Source of the DNA: an uncultured Campylobacter sp.
GTDB lineage: Bacteria; Campylobacterota; Campylobacteria; Campylobacterales; Campylobacteraceae
Direction of reading: 5' to 3'
Length of the DNA: 64,000 nucleotides
Assembly (NCBI RefSeq): GCF_937997535.1
Contig: NZ_CALKTT010000093.1
Coordinates: 47,820 to 111,819, forward strand
Part shown: piece after piece, positions 10,097 through 18,448 of the stretch
Layout of the letters: every line of letters begins with the position of its first letter
Numbering within the stretch: the first letter of the stretch is position 1
Notes under the pieces: model-generated
The model's input: the letters and a program-made list of their open reading frames with translations, nothing else
The model's database searches: none
Told to the model about the DNA's origin: nothing
Made by a program: the position numbers and the translations under genes

Positions 10097-11119
10097 ATGA
10101 AGAAAGTTCTACTTGCATTAAGCTTATGTGCATCTAGTGCGTTGCTCGCTAGCGATGCTGATTATCACTGGGAGATTACCCCTACTGTTGGCGGAATGAC
10201 TCATGAGGGAAATATGGATTTGGATTCGAATTTTATGTTCGGTCTACGCCTTGCTAAAAACCTACAGAATTCATTCATCGATCAATTAGAGGCAGGTTTC
10301 GATTACTCTCGTCATATCGGGGTAGAGGATCTAGCTTACAGAGCCGGCAATGCTAAGCCTAGCGCTAGATACTACCACATCAATGCTGTAAAAGACTTGG
10401 TAAATTTCACCGATAATTTCAAATTATACGGCTTACTAGGTCTTGGCTATATGGATTACACTAAAGACGTTTACAACGATGGTGATCAAGATAGCGGCTT
10501 CGGTCAATACGGCTTGGGTCTAAAATACTACATTACCGACAATTTCGCTACAAAACTTGAAGCACGCGATGCTATCAGATTTGACGACGGCAACCACGTA
10601 TTGTTCTATACTCTAGGCTTTGCAGTTGATTTTGGCAAGAGATATGCTGATGCAGCTCCAGCTGCCGCTCCGGCTCCTACAGGCTGCAAAGACGCAGATA
10701 ACGACGGCGTATGCGATAATGTCGATAGATGCCCAGGCACACCTGCTGACGTAGTTGTTGATGAATATGGCTGCGAGAAAGTTATTAGATTAAATTTGGC
10801 CGTAAATTTCGCTACAGATAGCTCAAAAATTTCTCCTGAGTTTATGAACCAGATCAAAAATGTAAGCGACGTGCTAGTAGCTCACCCTGATTACAAAGTA
10901 ATCCTAGAGGGTCACACCGATAGCACAGGCTCGAATGCATATAATCAAAAGCTTTCCGAGCGCAGAGCTGCTGCAGTTGGAGGTGCGCTTAAGAGCTTCG
11001 GCGTAGATGCTAGCAGAATCACCACTGTAGGATACGGCGAGACTAAGCCTATCGCTACAAACGCTACTAAAGCAGGCCGCGCTCAAAATAGACGCGTAGA
11101 TGCTAAATTTAGAAAATAA
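10097..11119 (+). CDS. cadF: CadF-like OmpA-family outer membrane protein
   Basis: Outer-membrane beta-barrel with a peptidoglycan-binding OmpA domain, orthologous by position and sequence to the C. jejuni fibronectin-binding adhesin CadF. It has 340 residues from ATG 10097, which follows AAAGGA. A signal peptide (KKVLLALSLCASSALLAS) leads a barrel of about 180 residues. Next come an Ala/Pro linker, a Cys-bracketed DxDxDG-type calcium motif (CKDADNDGVCDNVDRCPG), and an OmpA domain with ILEGHTDSTGSNAYNQKLSE and ending NRRVDAKF. The position of the C. jejuni FRLS fibronectin motif reads YYIT here (residues 144-147), so adhesin function is uncertain. A UUCG-loop terminator follows. Confidence 0.85.
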   Translation: MKKVLLALSLCASSALLASDADYHWEITPTVGGMTHEGNMDLDSNFMFGLRLAKNLQNSFIDQLEAGFDYSRHIGVEDLAYRAGNAKPSARYYHINAVKDLVNFTDNFKLYGLLGLGYMDYTKDVYNDGDQDSGFGQYGLGLKYYITDNFATKLEARDAIRFDDGNHVLFYTLGFAVDFGKRYADAAPAAAPAPTGCKDADNDGVCDNVDRCPGTPADVVVDEYGCEKVIRLNLAVNFATDSSKISPEFMNQIKNVSDVLVAHPDYKVILEGHTDSTGSNAYNQKLSERRAAAVGGALKSFGVDASRITTVGYGETKPIATNATKAGRAQNRRVDAKFRK

Positions 11120-11138
11120 TCTTTTCTAGATCCACATA

Positions 11139-11164
11139 AGCGGGGCTTCGGCTCCGCTTTTTTT
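11139..11164 (+). terminator. Rho-independent terminator after cadF
   Basis: An 8-bp stem (AGCGGGGC paired with GCTCCGCT, one G-T pair) is closed by a TTCG tetraloop and followed by a run of seven T. It is a textbook intrinsic terminator 20 bp past cadF. Confidence 0.92.
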
Positions 11165-11185
11165 ATATCCAAATTAAATTTTAAA

Positions 11186-12244
11186 ATGTCAAAATTCCAA
11201 ACCACTCTGCTTTTTGATCTCGATGGTACGCTCATAGACTCCACGCCCGCGATATTAGATGGTTTTCATTATGCATTTGCGCATTTGGGCGCTGCAGAGC
11301 CTAGCGATGAAGCGATTAAAAAGCTTATCGGGCATCCGTTAGAGGTGATGTTTGAGCGTCTAGGTATGACGCGCGATGTGCAGAATTTCGTGCTCGCTTA
11401 TAAGCAACGATACGCGCAGATATTTTTGGATCAGACCGTTCTGCTAAGCGGTGCGTTCGAGGCGGTTCGCACGGCGAGCGAGTTTGCAAATTTAGGCGTC
11501 GTGACGACCAAGACGTCGAAATTTTCTAAAATTTTATTGCAGCATCTGGGTATCGCGGAATTTTTCGGCACCATCGTCGGACGAGAGGATGTGAAAAATC
11601 CCAAACCAAGCGCCGAACCGATCTTAAAGGCGCTCGAAAATTTAGGAATTTGTGGCGTGACCGCTAGCAAAAGCCCGCATGCGGCTTGCGGTAAAACTCA
11701 CGACGCGACTGCCGATGAAAACACAAGCGCTGCTAGCAGGAGCGCGATTTTGAGTGAAATTTTAGCGCCTGATTTAAAGAGCCTTCCTGCGCTTGATCCT
11801 GATCCTAGCAAAGTTTACGAGCAAAATTTAAGCAGCATCGCGAGTCAAAATTCTGATAGGATTTCGTTTAGAAATTTAAGCAAAGCAAAGAGCAATAGAC
11901 ATGAGGCTGGCGATAAGAGCCAAAAGAGCGGTATCGGCATCGAGAGCGAGAGCGATAAAGGCGGAGCGCGCGGCAGTAAAATTTATGATGCACATGAGCT
12001 AAATTCCACTCCTTGTTATGACAAAATTTGCAGTGACGAAATCCTGTCTTCTGTTAGCCAAAATATCTTTATGATCGGTGATACGTCGCTTGACGCCATC
12101 GCGGCAAAGTCGGCAGCGGTGCGAAGCGTGGGCGTAAGCTGCGGCTACGGCAGTGCCTCGGAACTACGGGCGCATTTCGAGTTCGTATGCGCGGACGCAA
12201 AAGAGGCGGTTGAGCTGATACGCGAAATTTCATCGAAATTTTAG
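11186..12244 (+). CDS. HAD-superfamily phosphatase (Gph-like) with long insert
   Basis: Cytosolic HAD hydrolase resembling phosphoglycolate phosphatases, syntenic with the HAD gene next to cadF in C. jejuni. Motif I is LLFDLDGTLIDS near residue 10, motif II is VVTTKTSK, a Lys-containing DVKNPKPSAEP segment follows, and motif IV is FMIGDTSLDAIAAKSA. Family members run about 210-220 residues, but this one has 352. The excess is one block of about 135 residues between LENLGICG and QNIFMIGD, rich in Ser/Asn/Asp/Lys and unlike the family. The start is the ATG just past the cadF terminator, with no strong ribosome binding site. Substrate is unknown. Confidence 0.8.
   Translation: MSKFQTTLLFDLDGTLIDSTPAILDGFHYAFAHLGAAEPSDEAIKKLIGHPLEVMFERLGMTRDVQNFVLAYKQRYAQIFLDQTVLLSGAFEAVRTASEFANLGVVTTKTSKFSKILLQHLGIAEFFGTIVGREDVKNPKPSAEPILKALENLGICGVTASKSPHAACGKTHDATADENTSAASRSAILSEILAPDLKSLPALDPDPSKVYEQNLSSIASQNSDRISFRNLSKAKSNRHEAGDKSQKSGIGIESESDKGGARGSKIYDAHELNSTPCYDKICSDEILSSVSQNIFMIGDTSLDAIAAKSAAVRSVGVSCGYGSASELRAHFEFVCADAKEAVELIREISSKF
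11651..12059 (+). repeat. In-frame low-complexity insert in HAD phosphatase
   Basis: About 405 bp, a multiple of three, sit between the LENLG and FMIGD elements that are normally a few residues apart. The encoded peptide includes EQNLSSIASQNS, close to the QNL/QNS words of the addB and thiL inserts, over AAAATTT DNA words. The rest is hydrophilic. Boundaries are estimated from where family motifs resume. Confidence 0.6.
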
Positions 12245-13139
12245 GCGTGACGGAGCGAAATTTTACCTAGTTTTGATGCGCTATTTTTACAAATATTTAA
12301 GCGAATTCGCGCTCGAAATTTAAAATTTCCAATTAATTTTTGCGTTTTAAACAGCGCGCGATATAAAATTTGTCCGCGCTATTTAGCTGGGGAGCAAGGT
12401 GCTTTCTAGGTGTTCAAACGATAGGCGGAGTTAATTCCGCATATTTCTGCTCTGGTCTAGCAATAGCCTATGCCGTATCAACTATGTATGAGAGATTTCA
12501 CTCTGTTCGTCGTGCTTGATCTGATTTGTCGAATGTTCAGTATTAAAAATGCATGGGGAAATCTTGCCGCAGTCAAATTTTACGCAATTTCATAATGTCT
12601 TTTGAGCCCGTAAAGGGCTTTTGTAAGAAATTTTATGTGAGCTTCGCACTCAAATTTTGGCTTTGATTTTAGTTTAGACCCCGCCTAATCGCGATAAATT
12701 CTTATGCTTCGTCTGATGTGAGTATTTGGCGGACTTATTGCGCAACCTTGTCGTAAGCCTATTTGACGCTTATTTTGAGCGCCGTATTCGGGTTTTGTTG
12801 CAATTATGCTCGCTGCGGATTTTCGGTTTGATTTATAGCATTTAAGGCCGCGCCCGCCCAGCGAGCACTAAACATATATGTTTTGAAGACAGGCTTATAT
12901 GCTAAAATTTTATCCTGCGACAAACAGCTCGCGAAGGCGTAAATATAGGATAAACTAGCCAAATTTTAAAATTTAGCTCCGCGGCGAGCAGCCATATTCT
13001 TTTATCGGAGCCTATGAAAGCAGCGTTAGCTTTTACGTTTTAATTTTATTGTTTAGGCGCAGCAGGGCTTTAAATTTAATTAAAATTTTGCAAAATTTTA
13101 AAATTCCGCCCGCTCTTATGCTTTTTTAAAGCAAAATTC
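12245..13139. other. Intergenic spacer, no gene seen
   Basis: About 900 bp between the HAD gene and the tRNA hold no accepted ORF on either strand. The sequence is of mixed composition with scattered AAATTT words. I looked for tmRNA, SRP RNA, RNase P and 6S hallmarks and did not recognise any. It could be decayed coding sequence. Confidence 0.45.
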
Positions 13140-13145
13140 TATAAA
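13140..13145 (+). promoter_or_regulatory. Probable -10 box for tRNA-Gln
   Basis: TATAAA lies 15 bp upstream of the tRNA 5' end, at suitable spacing for a short leader. Confidence 0.45.
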
Positions 13146-13160
13146 ATACCGCTTTCGCAA

Positions 13161-13234
13161 TGGGCTATCGTCTAATGGCAGGACAACAAACTCTGGATTT
13201 GTGAATATAGGTTCGACCCCTATTAGCCCATCCA
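13161..13234 (+). tRNA. tRNA-Gln (anticodon CTG)
   Basis: The cloverleaf folds by eye. The acceptor stem TGGGCTA pairs with TAGCCCA, with the U1-A72 pair typical of tRNA-Gln. The anticodon stem ACAAA/TTTGT closes the loop CTCTGGA, with CTG at positions 34-36. The T arm ATAGG/CCTAT carries the loop TTCGACC. CCA is encoded (13232-13234). CTG reads CAG glutamine codons. Whether a TTG isoacceptor exists elsewhere cannot be seen here. Confidence 0.92.
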
Positions 13235-13400
13235 CTTAAATTTTTAATCCCTTTTATCATAGCTAGCGTTTGAAATTAATTTGCGCGTCATTTTTGCAGA
13301 TCATGGCAGCATTTGCCGGCTAAAGCAAATTGCGTTGAGCCATAAAATATGCAAAATTTTAGCGAACTAATAAGTAAGTTTGCCGCTTTGAAGCGGCGGA

Positions 13401-13862
13401 TTATTTGATTTTTTCTTTGCCTTTGTAAGTGGCGATGCTTTGATACGAGCCATCCTTTTTAAACGCTACCACATCATAGACCTCGGGCTGTGAGCCTTGC
13501 TCCATACCTGGCGCTTCTAGCGGCATGCCAGGCACTGCTATGCCGATGACGTCTTTAGGCTTATTTTTTAGTAGCGTGCGGATCTCACCTGCTGGCATAT
13601 GCCCTTCGACTACATACCCATCTATGATCGCGGTGTGGCAGCTAGCGAGCTCCAGCGGAAGTTTGAGCTCATTCTTCTTCTGAATAAGCGGCTCGTCAGC
13701 CAGCGAAATCATCTCGACTTCAAATCCGTTTTGCTCCATGTATTTTGCCCAGTTGTGACAACAGCCGCAGCTCTCGCCGTGATATACCTTGACGTGTTCG
13801 CCCGCCGCGACATAGCTTCCTAATGCCGCTAAAAGCGCACCTGCAAATAAAATTTTCTTCAT
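13401..13862 (-). CDS. DUF411 periplasmic metal-binding-like protein
   Basis: Exported protein of 153 residues in the DUF411 family, often linked to copper or other metal handling. A signal peptide (KKILFAGALLAALGSYVAA) is followed by the thioredoxin-like start VKVYHGESCGCCHNWAKYM. Conserved ELASCHTAIIDGYVVEGHMP and a later GIAVPGMPLEAPGME follow. The Cys and Met/His motifs suggest metal ligands, but the metal is not determined. A divergent TATAAT (13891-13896) lies upstream. It is followed on the same strand by no partner gene, so it looks monocistronic. Confidence 0.85.
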   Translation of the reverse strand: MKKILFAGALLAALGSYVAAGEHVKVYHGESCGCCHNWAKYMEQNGFEVEMISLADEPLIQKKNELKLPLELASCHTAIIDGYVVEGHMPAGEIRTLLKNKPKDVIGIAVPGMPLEAPGMEQGSQPEVYDVVAFKKDGSYQSIATYKGKEKIK

Positions 13863-13890
13863 ATTTTACTCCAGTGATTAAAAGTCCTCG

Positions 13891-13896
13891 ATTATA
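13891..13896 (-). promoter_or_regulatory. Probable -10 box for DUF411 gene
   Basis: TATAAT on the minus strand, 29 bp before the DUF411 start, with TTG just upstream and an AT-rich flank. Confidence 0.55.
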
Positions 13897-14021
13897 CAAT
13901 ACGAATAGTAAATTTTTAAGAGTGAACCGTAGGATTTTAAGATTAGATTTGACGAAGCAGACCCGCTCGTAAGCCGAAATTTTACGAAATTTTAAAATTT
14001 CGGCGTCGCGGATAAGCTTAG

Positions 14022-14450
14022 TTATAGGCACTGAGAGAGTGCTGATTTGATAGCGGATTTTGATACGTAGCCTTCCGAGTCGCTGGTAAGTGATACGTCG
14101 CAGCCCGGCTTATAGTTTTTCCAGGTGTAGATATTACCATTGTCTTCGGTTGTTTTGATGGAGTCTGGCTGTTTATTCCATGCAGAAATTACTTGATTGA
14201 TATGAAATGCATCGCTGCGGTCTTTCGGCGCATTAGTCATACCTGTGCTATCGGGCAAGGTCGTTTCGACCATATCAGTGGTGCCTGCGGTGGAGACCTC
14301 TTGGACTTTATCATTTACGCCGCCGATATTTGTTTTGCTGCTTTGGGATTTTGTTTGATTGCGTACTCCGCTTGGTTCGTTGGATATATTCCAGTTGGAA
14401 CAACCGATAAAAAATACCGCTGCTATGAGCGCAGCTATTAAATTTCTCAT
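14022..14450 (-). CDS. Hypothetical lipoprotein
   Basis: A 142-residue protein with a lipoprotein signal (RNLIAALIAAVFFIGC, lipobox FIGC), so probably anchored by Cys16 or so to a membrane. A Ser/Thr/Asn/Gln-rich linker leads to a small C-terminal domain with ITY-like segments, two cysteines (GCDVSLT and the final QCL) and the string VISAWNKQPDSIKTTED. I do not recognise the family. ATG 14450 is preceded by AAGGAG at good spacing. The in-frame TTG five codons earlier overlaps that site and is unlikely. A TACTAT -10-like box lies at 14479-14484. Confidence 0.7.
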   Translation of the reverse strand: MRNLIAALIAAVFFIGCSNWNISNEPSGVRNQTKSQSSKTNIGGVNDKVQEVSTAGTTDMVETTLPDSTGMTNAPKDRSDAFHINQVISAWNKQPDSIKTTEDNGNIYTWKNYKPGCDVSLTSDSEGYVSKSAIKSALSQCL

Positions 14451-14478
14451 AAAATTCTCCTTCAAAAATTTCGTTGCG

Positions 14479-14484
14479 ATAGTA
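14479..14484 (-). promoter_or_regulatory. Possible -10 box for the 14022-14450 lipoprotein gene
   Basis: TACTAT on the minus strand, about 29 bp before the lipoprotein ATG. Confidence 0.4.
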
Positions 14485-14584
14485 GCACATTTATCTTTAG
14501 TTTAAAATAAATCCGAGCCCTTGAAATTTGAAATTTCGCAGGAATTTTGCGAGGCGTTTCAGTAGGAATTTATAAAATTTGAGA

Positions 14585-14590
14585 TAATAT
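14585..14590 (+). promoter_or_regulatory. Possible -10 box for rplU-rpmA
   Basis: TAATAT lies about 80 bp before the rplU start in an AT-rich setting, implying a leader of about 70 nt where an L21-type autoregulatory element could sit. Confidence 0.4.
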
Positions 14591-14670
14591 TGCAACCTTT
14601 CATACCAAACGGGCTTTTAAATTTTGCACGGCAAATGCCTTTTTGGCTACCAAATTTTAAAGGATTTTTG

Positions 14671-14979
14671 ATGTATGCTATCATCAAACACGGCGGCAAG
14701 CAGTATAAGGTCGAAGAGGGTAACTACCTAAATTTAGACCATTTTAATGCAGAGCCGAAAGCAAAGCTCGAGCTTAGCGAAGTTTTAGCGCTAAACGACG
14801 GCGAGTTAAAGGTAGGAGCACCGTTTGTAAAGGGTGCCAAGGTGGTTTTGGAGGTCGTTTGCGAGGGCAAGGATAAAAAAGTCGTTATCTTCAAAAAACG
14901 CAGACGCAAAGATTCAAAAGTAAAACGCGGCTTCAGACGCCAATACACCCGTGTCAAAGTCGTTTCGATTAACGCATAA
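14671..14979 (+). CDS. rplU: 50S ribosomal protein L21
   Basis: Large-subunit protein of 102 residues, usual length, starting [20 protein letters not shown] and ending in the RNA-binding stretch [21 protein letters not shown] 27-codon upstream extension of the frame has no family character and is ignored because AAAGGA precedes ATG 14671. It is followed 10 bp later by rpmA. Confidence 0.97.
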   Translation: MYAIIKHGGKQYKVEEGNYLNLDHFNAEPKAKLELSEVLALNDGELKVGAPFVKGAKVVLEVVCEGKDKKVVIFKKRRRKDSKVKRGFRRQYTRVKVVSINA

Positions 14980-14989
14980 AGGATAGGAA

Positions 14990-15247
14990 ATGGCACACAA
15001 AAAAGGTCAAGGCTCAACCCAAAATAATAGAGATAGTATCGGACGCCGCTTGGGCGTTAAAAAATTCGGCGGCGAGTTCGTTCGCGCGGGCAACATCATC
15101 ATCCGCCAACGAGGCACTGCGACGCACCCGGGCTGCAACGTAGGCATGGGTAGTGATCACACGATTTTCGCGCTGATCGACGGCGTCGTAAAATTTGAGC
15201 GAAAAGATAAAAACCGCAAAAAAGTATCGGTTTATCCCGCTGCGTAA
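14990..15247 (+). CDS. rpmA: 50S ribosomal protein L27
   Basis: 85-residue large-subunit protein that lines the peptidyl transferase centre. The N-terminus [20 protein letters not shown] and the [15 protein letters not shown] segment are family hallmarks. The start follows AGGA by seven bases. There is no cleavable N-terminal extension as in Firmicutes. A GCAA-loop terminator follows. Confidence 0.97.
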   Translation: MAHKKGQGSTQNNRDSIGRRLGVKKFGGEFVRAGNIIIRQRGTATHPGCNVGMGSDHTIFALIDGVVKFERKDKNRKKVSVYPAA

Positions 15248-15263
15248 TTACCGCTAAAATCTT

Positions 15264-15285
15264 CGGGGGCGCAAGCCCCTCTTTT
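15264..15285 (+). terminator. Terminator after rpmA
   Basis: GGGGC and GCCCC arms around a GCAA tetraloop are followed by TCTTTT, 17 bp past the rpmA stop. Confidence 0.85.
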
Positions 15286-15326
15286 AAAATTTCATCCGTT
15301 TAAAAAATATCTTCAACTCATTTGGC

Positions 15327-15332
15327 TATAAT
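15327..15332 (+). promoter_or_regulatory. Probable -10 box for obgE
   Basis: TATAAT in the context GGCTATAATTG, 26 bp before the obgE ATG. The same GCTATAATT context precedes lpxB and serB in this window. Confidence 0.6.
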
Positions 15333-15357
15333 TGCCGTTTTAAATTTAAGGATAGCT

Positions 15358-16413
15358 ATGTTCATAGACAGCGTAAAATTTAGTGTCAAATCAGGGGACG
15401 GCGGCGCGGGCTGCGTCAGCTTCCGCCGCGAAAAATTCGTCATCTCAGGCGGTCCCGACGGCGGCGACGGCGGCGACGGCGGCGACGTGTATTTTAGGGT
15501 CGATAAAAACTCCCACACCCTCTCATCCTACAAGGGCAAGCGTGAGTTTAAAGCGCAAAACGGCGCGCCCGGCGAGGGTCGCAAAAAGACGGGCAAAAGT
15601 GGCGAGGATCTCTATCTTATCGTGCCTCCGGGCACCAGCGTTTACGACGAGGATAGCGGCGAGCTGGTGCTTGATATGCTAAACGACGGCGAAACGAAGC
15701 TGTTTTTAAAAGGTGGCAAGGGCGGGCTTGGCAACGTGCATTTTAAAAGCTCGATCAATCAAGCCCCAGAATACGCGCAAAAAGGCTTAGAGGGGCAGAC
15801 GCGAGAGGTGCGGTTGGAGCTTAAACTCATCGCCGACGTGGGGCTCGTGGGCTTTCCAAACGTCGGTAAAAGCACGCTAATCTCGACCGTCTCAAACGCC
15901 AAACCACAGATAGCAAACTACGAGTTTACCACTCTCACGCCAAAGCTCGGCCTAGTCGAGGTCGACGAATATAGCGGCTTTGTGATGGCCGATATCCCAG
16001 GCATCATCGAGGGGGCGAGTGACGGACGCGGGCTTGGCGTGCAGTTTTTAAAACACGTCGAGCGCACGAAAATTTTGCTTTTTATGCTAGATCTTGCGAA
16101 CTACCGCAGCCTTGAGGAGCAGTTTGACGCGCTGCGGGCCGAGACGGCGAAATTTTCAGAGGGGCTTGCGAAAAGAGACTATGCGATCGCTCTAACTCGC
16201 GCGGACGCGGCCGAAAATTTGCAGGAAAAATTTGACGCGTTTTTGTTGCATTTGGGGCTTGTGGGCACGGCTGGCGAGATGAAATTTAAACAAGATATTT
16301 ATGAATTTGACGCCACCAAGCCGTTTTTTGTAACGCCGATCTCCTCGGCGACGGGACAAAATATAAACGAGCTAAAATTTAACTTGCTTGAGCTACTTAA
16401 AAAGGAGCTGTAG
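15358..16413 (+). CDS. obgE: Obg-family ribosome-associated GTPase
   Basis: Essential GTPase involved in late 50S assembly and stress signalling, 351 residues. The glycine-rich Obg fold occupies the N-terminus ([18 protein letters not shown] and [14 protein letters not shown]). The G domain has GFPNVGKST at residues 165-173, switch elements [19 protein letters not shown], and a degenerate TRAD in place of NKxD. ATG 15358 follows AAGGAT. Twelve codons of upstream open frame are not used. L21-L27-Obg is a conserved order. Confidence 0.96.
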   Translation: MFIDSVKFSVKSGDGGAGCVSFRREKFVISGGPDGGDGGDGGDVYFRVDKNSHTLSSYKGKREFKAQNGAPGEGRKKTGKSGEDLYLIVPPGTSVYDEDSGELVLDMLNDGETKLFLKGGKGGLGNVHFKSSINQAPEYAQKGLEGQTREVRLELKLIADVGLVGFPNVGKSTLISTVSNAKPQIANYEFTTLTPKLGLVEVDEYSGFVMADIPGIIEGASDGRGLGVQFLKHVERTKILLFMLDLANYRSLEEQFDALRAETAKFSEGLAKRDYAIALTRADAAENLQEKFDAFLLHLGLVGTAGEMKFKQDIYEFDATKPFFVTPISSATGQNINELKFNLLELLKKEL

Positions 16414-16539
16414 ATTGCGCCAAAAGCCGCGCCGTAGGGAGCTTTGACGAACGCGAGCTTTAAGCGTGCCCGTATATGCGGGTAAATTTTATATTTATCG
16501 CTCGCAAACACTGCAAAAAGATAAAATTTAGGGGTGGAA

Positions 16540-16881
16540 ATGAATAAAATTTTAATTTTTGCGTTGTTATGCTTCGGCGCATACGGTTGCGATCCCGCCG
16601 ATCCGGTGCCGAATTTTATGGACTTTAACGACAAGGATCGCGACGGTGCGCTAAGCCTGGATGAGTGGGCGGCTAGCGAGGTGCCGCATGGGTTAAAAGT
16701 AGAGTTAAATCTGCGCTCAGGCTCGGAATTTAAGAGGCTCGATGCTAATCATGACGGCAAGATTAGCCCGGATGAGCTGGGAGCGAAACCGTCTGCAAAG
16801 ATTTATTGGTCCGAAGATCCGTGCGCTTTTTGGCCTTGGTCAGACGGATCCGAGGACAAAAATCAATCCGCCGTCAAATAA
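16540..16881 (+). CDS. Small exported EF-hand protein
   Basis: A 113-residue protein with a short lipoprotein-like signal (NKILIFALLCFGAYGC). Two calcium-binding EF-hand loops are visible: DKDRDGALSLDEW near residue 30 and DANHDGKISPDEL near residue 70. The tail has CAFWPWSDGSEDK. The start is ATG 16540 behind AGGGGTGG. A GTG two codons upstream is part of that site. It sits alone between obgE and fmt. Its function is unknown; calcium binding is inferred from the loops. Confidence 0.75.
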   Translation: MNKILIFALLCFGAYGCDPADPVPNFMDFNDKDRDGALSLDEWAASEVPHGLKVELNLRSGSEFKRLDANHDGKISPDELGAKPSAKIYWSEDPCAFWPWSDGSEDKNQSAVK

Positions 16882-16995
16882 GGCGCACGAGCTTGAACCG
16901 AGGTTTACCTCACGGTCTGCGTAAAATTTATTTCGAGCACGATTGCGTCCGCGCGATCGCTCGCGCCTTGATTTGGCTAAATTTAAAGGAAAAGA

Positions 16996-17916
16996 ATGAA
17001 TATAGTTTTTATGGGTACGCCCGAATACGCGGCTAAAATTTTGTGCGCGCTTGCGGAGGCGAAATTTGAGATCGCGGCCGTATTTACGCAGCCTGATAAG
17101 CCCGTCGGTAGGAAGCAAATTTTAACGCCTAGCGAGGTCAAAGTTTACGCGCAGCAGTATCTGCCCGCCGTGCCGATATTTCAGCCTGCGAGTTTAAAAG
17201 ACGAGGCGGTCGCAGTGCAGATAAAAGAGCTAAAGCCTGATTTCATCGTGGTTGCGGCATACGGTAAAATTTTGCCGCAGGCCGTGCTTGATATCGCGCC
17301 TTGTATAAATCTGCACGCTTCGATCCTGCCCAAATACCGTGGCGCAAGCCCTATTCAAAGCGCGATCTTGGCGGGCGAAAAGCAGACGGGCGTGACGGCG
17401 ATGCTGATGGATGCAGGGCTTGACACGGGCGATATGCTTGATTTTGCCTACACGCCTTGCGAGGATAAAACGGCGGCGCAGCTGTTTGACGAACTGGGTG
17501 ATCTAGCGGGCGAGCTGATCGTGCGAGTGTTGCTAAATTTTACAAATTTGACGCCCCTTAAGCAAGATGACGCACAGGCTACGCACTGCAAAAAAATAAG
17601 CAAATCTGACGGGCTTTTTAGCTTTGAGGAAAGCGCAGAGCAAATTTATAATAAATTCCGTGCGCTAACGCCCTGGCCGGGGATCTATCTAGCTAGCGGG
17701 TTAAAAATTTTAGAACTAGAGCTTTTGCGCGAATCTTGCGGGCGCAAATTTCAGCGCGCGGGTGAAATTCTGTGCGTTGATAAGCCCAGTTTTTGCGTTT
17801 CTTGCGGCGAGGGCGCGGTTAAGATCATAAAGGTGCAAGAGCCTGGCAAGAAGCCCGTAGACGCTAGCGCATATCTAAACGGCAAGCGGCTAAAGATCGG
17901 CGATCTACTATGCTAA
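16996..17916 (+). CDS. fmt: Methionyl-tRNA formyltransferase
   Basis: Formylates initiator Met-tRNA from 10-formyl-tetrahydrofolate, 306 residues. The N-terminal hydrolase-fold domain starts VFMGTPEYAAKILCAL and holds the catalytic region INLHASILPKYRGASPIQSA and GVTAMLMDAGLDTGDML. The C-terminal OB domain includes RALTPWPGIY. AAAGGA precedes the ATG. It is followed by an unusual AAATTT-word-rich spacer before birA rather than a tight operon junction. Confidence 0.97.
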   Translation: MNIVFMGTPEYAAKILCALAEAKFEIAAVFTQPDKPVGRKQILTPSEVKVYAQQYLPAVPIFQPASLKDEAVAVQIKELKPDFIVVAAYGKILPQAVLDIAPCINLHASILPKYRGASPIQSAILAGEKQTGVTAMLMDAGLDTGDMLDFAYTPCEDKTAAQLFDELGDLAGELIVRVLLNFTNLTPLKQDDAQATHCKKISKSDGLFSFEESAEQIYNKFRALTPWPGIYLASGLKILELELLRESCGRKFQRAGEILCVDKPSFCVSCGEGAVKIIKVQEPGKKPVDASAYLNGKRLKIGDLLC

Positions 17917-18448
17917 GCGGGATTTTAAATTCTCGCGTTTTATGCCGCGCTTTTGATGCTACGCGGGAATTTTATTTGCGCCGCGCTTTTGGCGTCGCGG
18001 CGAAATTCTGCCTTGGATATCGCCGCGATCGTGAAGTAAAATTTTGCCGTGCGGAATTTCGAAGCGAAGCTCCAAAACCAAGGCTTTATAAAATTTTAAA
18101 ATCTTACTTCTATGCTCTAAAATTTTACGCTCGCAGGAGCTTTAAATTTCGCTTTGGCGGTTGCGGACTTTACGGCGCTACACCGAACACGCACCATTTA
18201 AAATTCTATGATCGTGCCACAGAATTTTTGCGAGATAAAGCTTTAAAATTTTATCGAAATACCGCTGGGAAAATCCGCATTGCCGAAGAATTTAGCAAGA
18301 GCGTAAAATTCCATCGCACAAAATTTTACTATGTCGTAAAATTTAATCATGCTAAATTTTATCTTGTCTCAAAATTCTATCACTACGCGGAATTTAAACG
18401 CTTGCAATATTTCAAGGCGAGCCCTTCACCTTACGCAAGGAGCGGGTT
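17917..18448 (+). repeat. AAAATTTTA-word-rich spacer between fmt and birA
   Basis: About 530 bp made largely of quasi-repeated words such as AAAATTTTA, AAATTTCG and AAATTCTA at irregular spacing of roughly 15-35 bp. Because the words lack stops in one frame, an open frame of 182 codons (17910-18458) runs through. Its product would be a Phe/Lys/Tyr/Arg-rich string with no fold signature, and I do not call it a gene. The birA ribosome binding site lies in its last bases. Confidence 0.65.

Noticed and set aside
12245..13139. Possible stable RNA (tmRNA, SRP RNA, 6S, RNase P)
   Set aside because: A few GC-rich patches drew attention but none carries the conserved cores of these RNAs.
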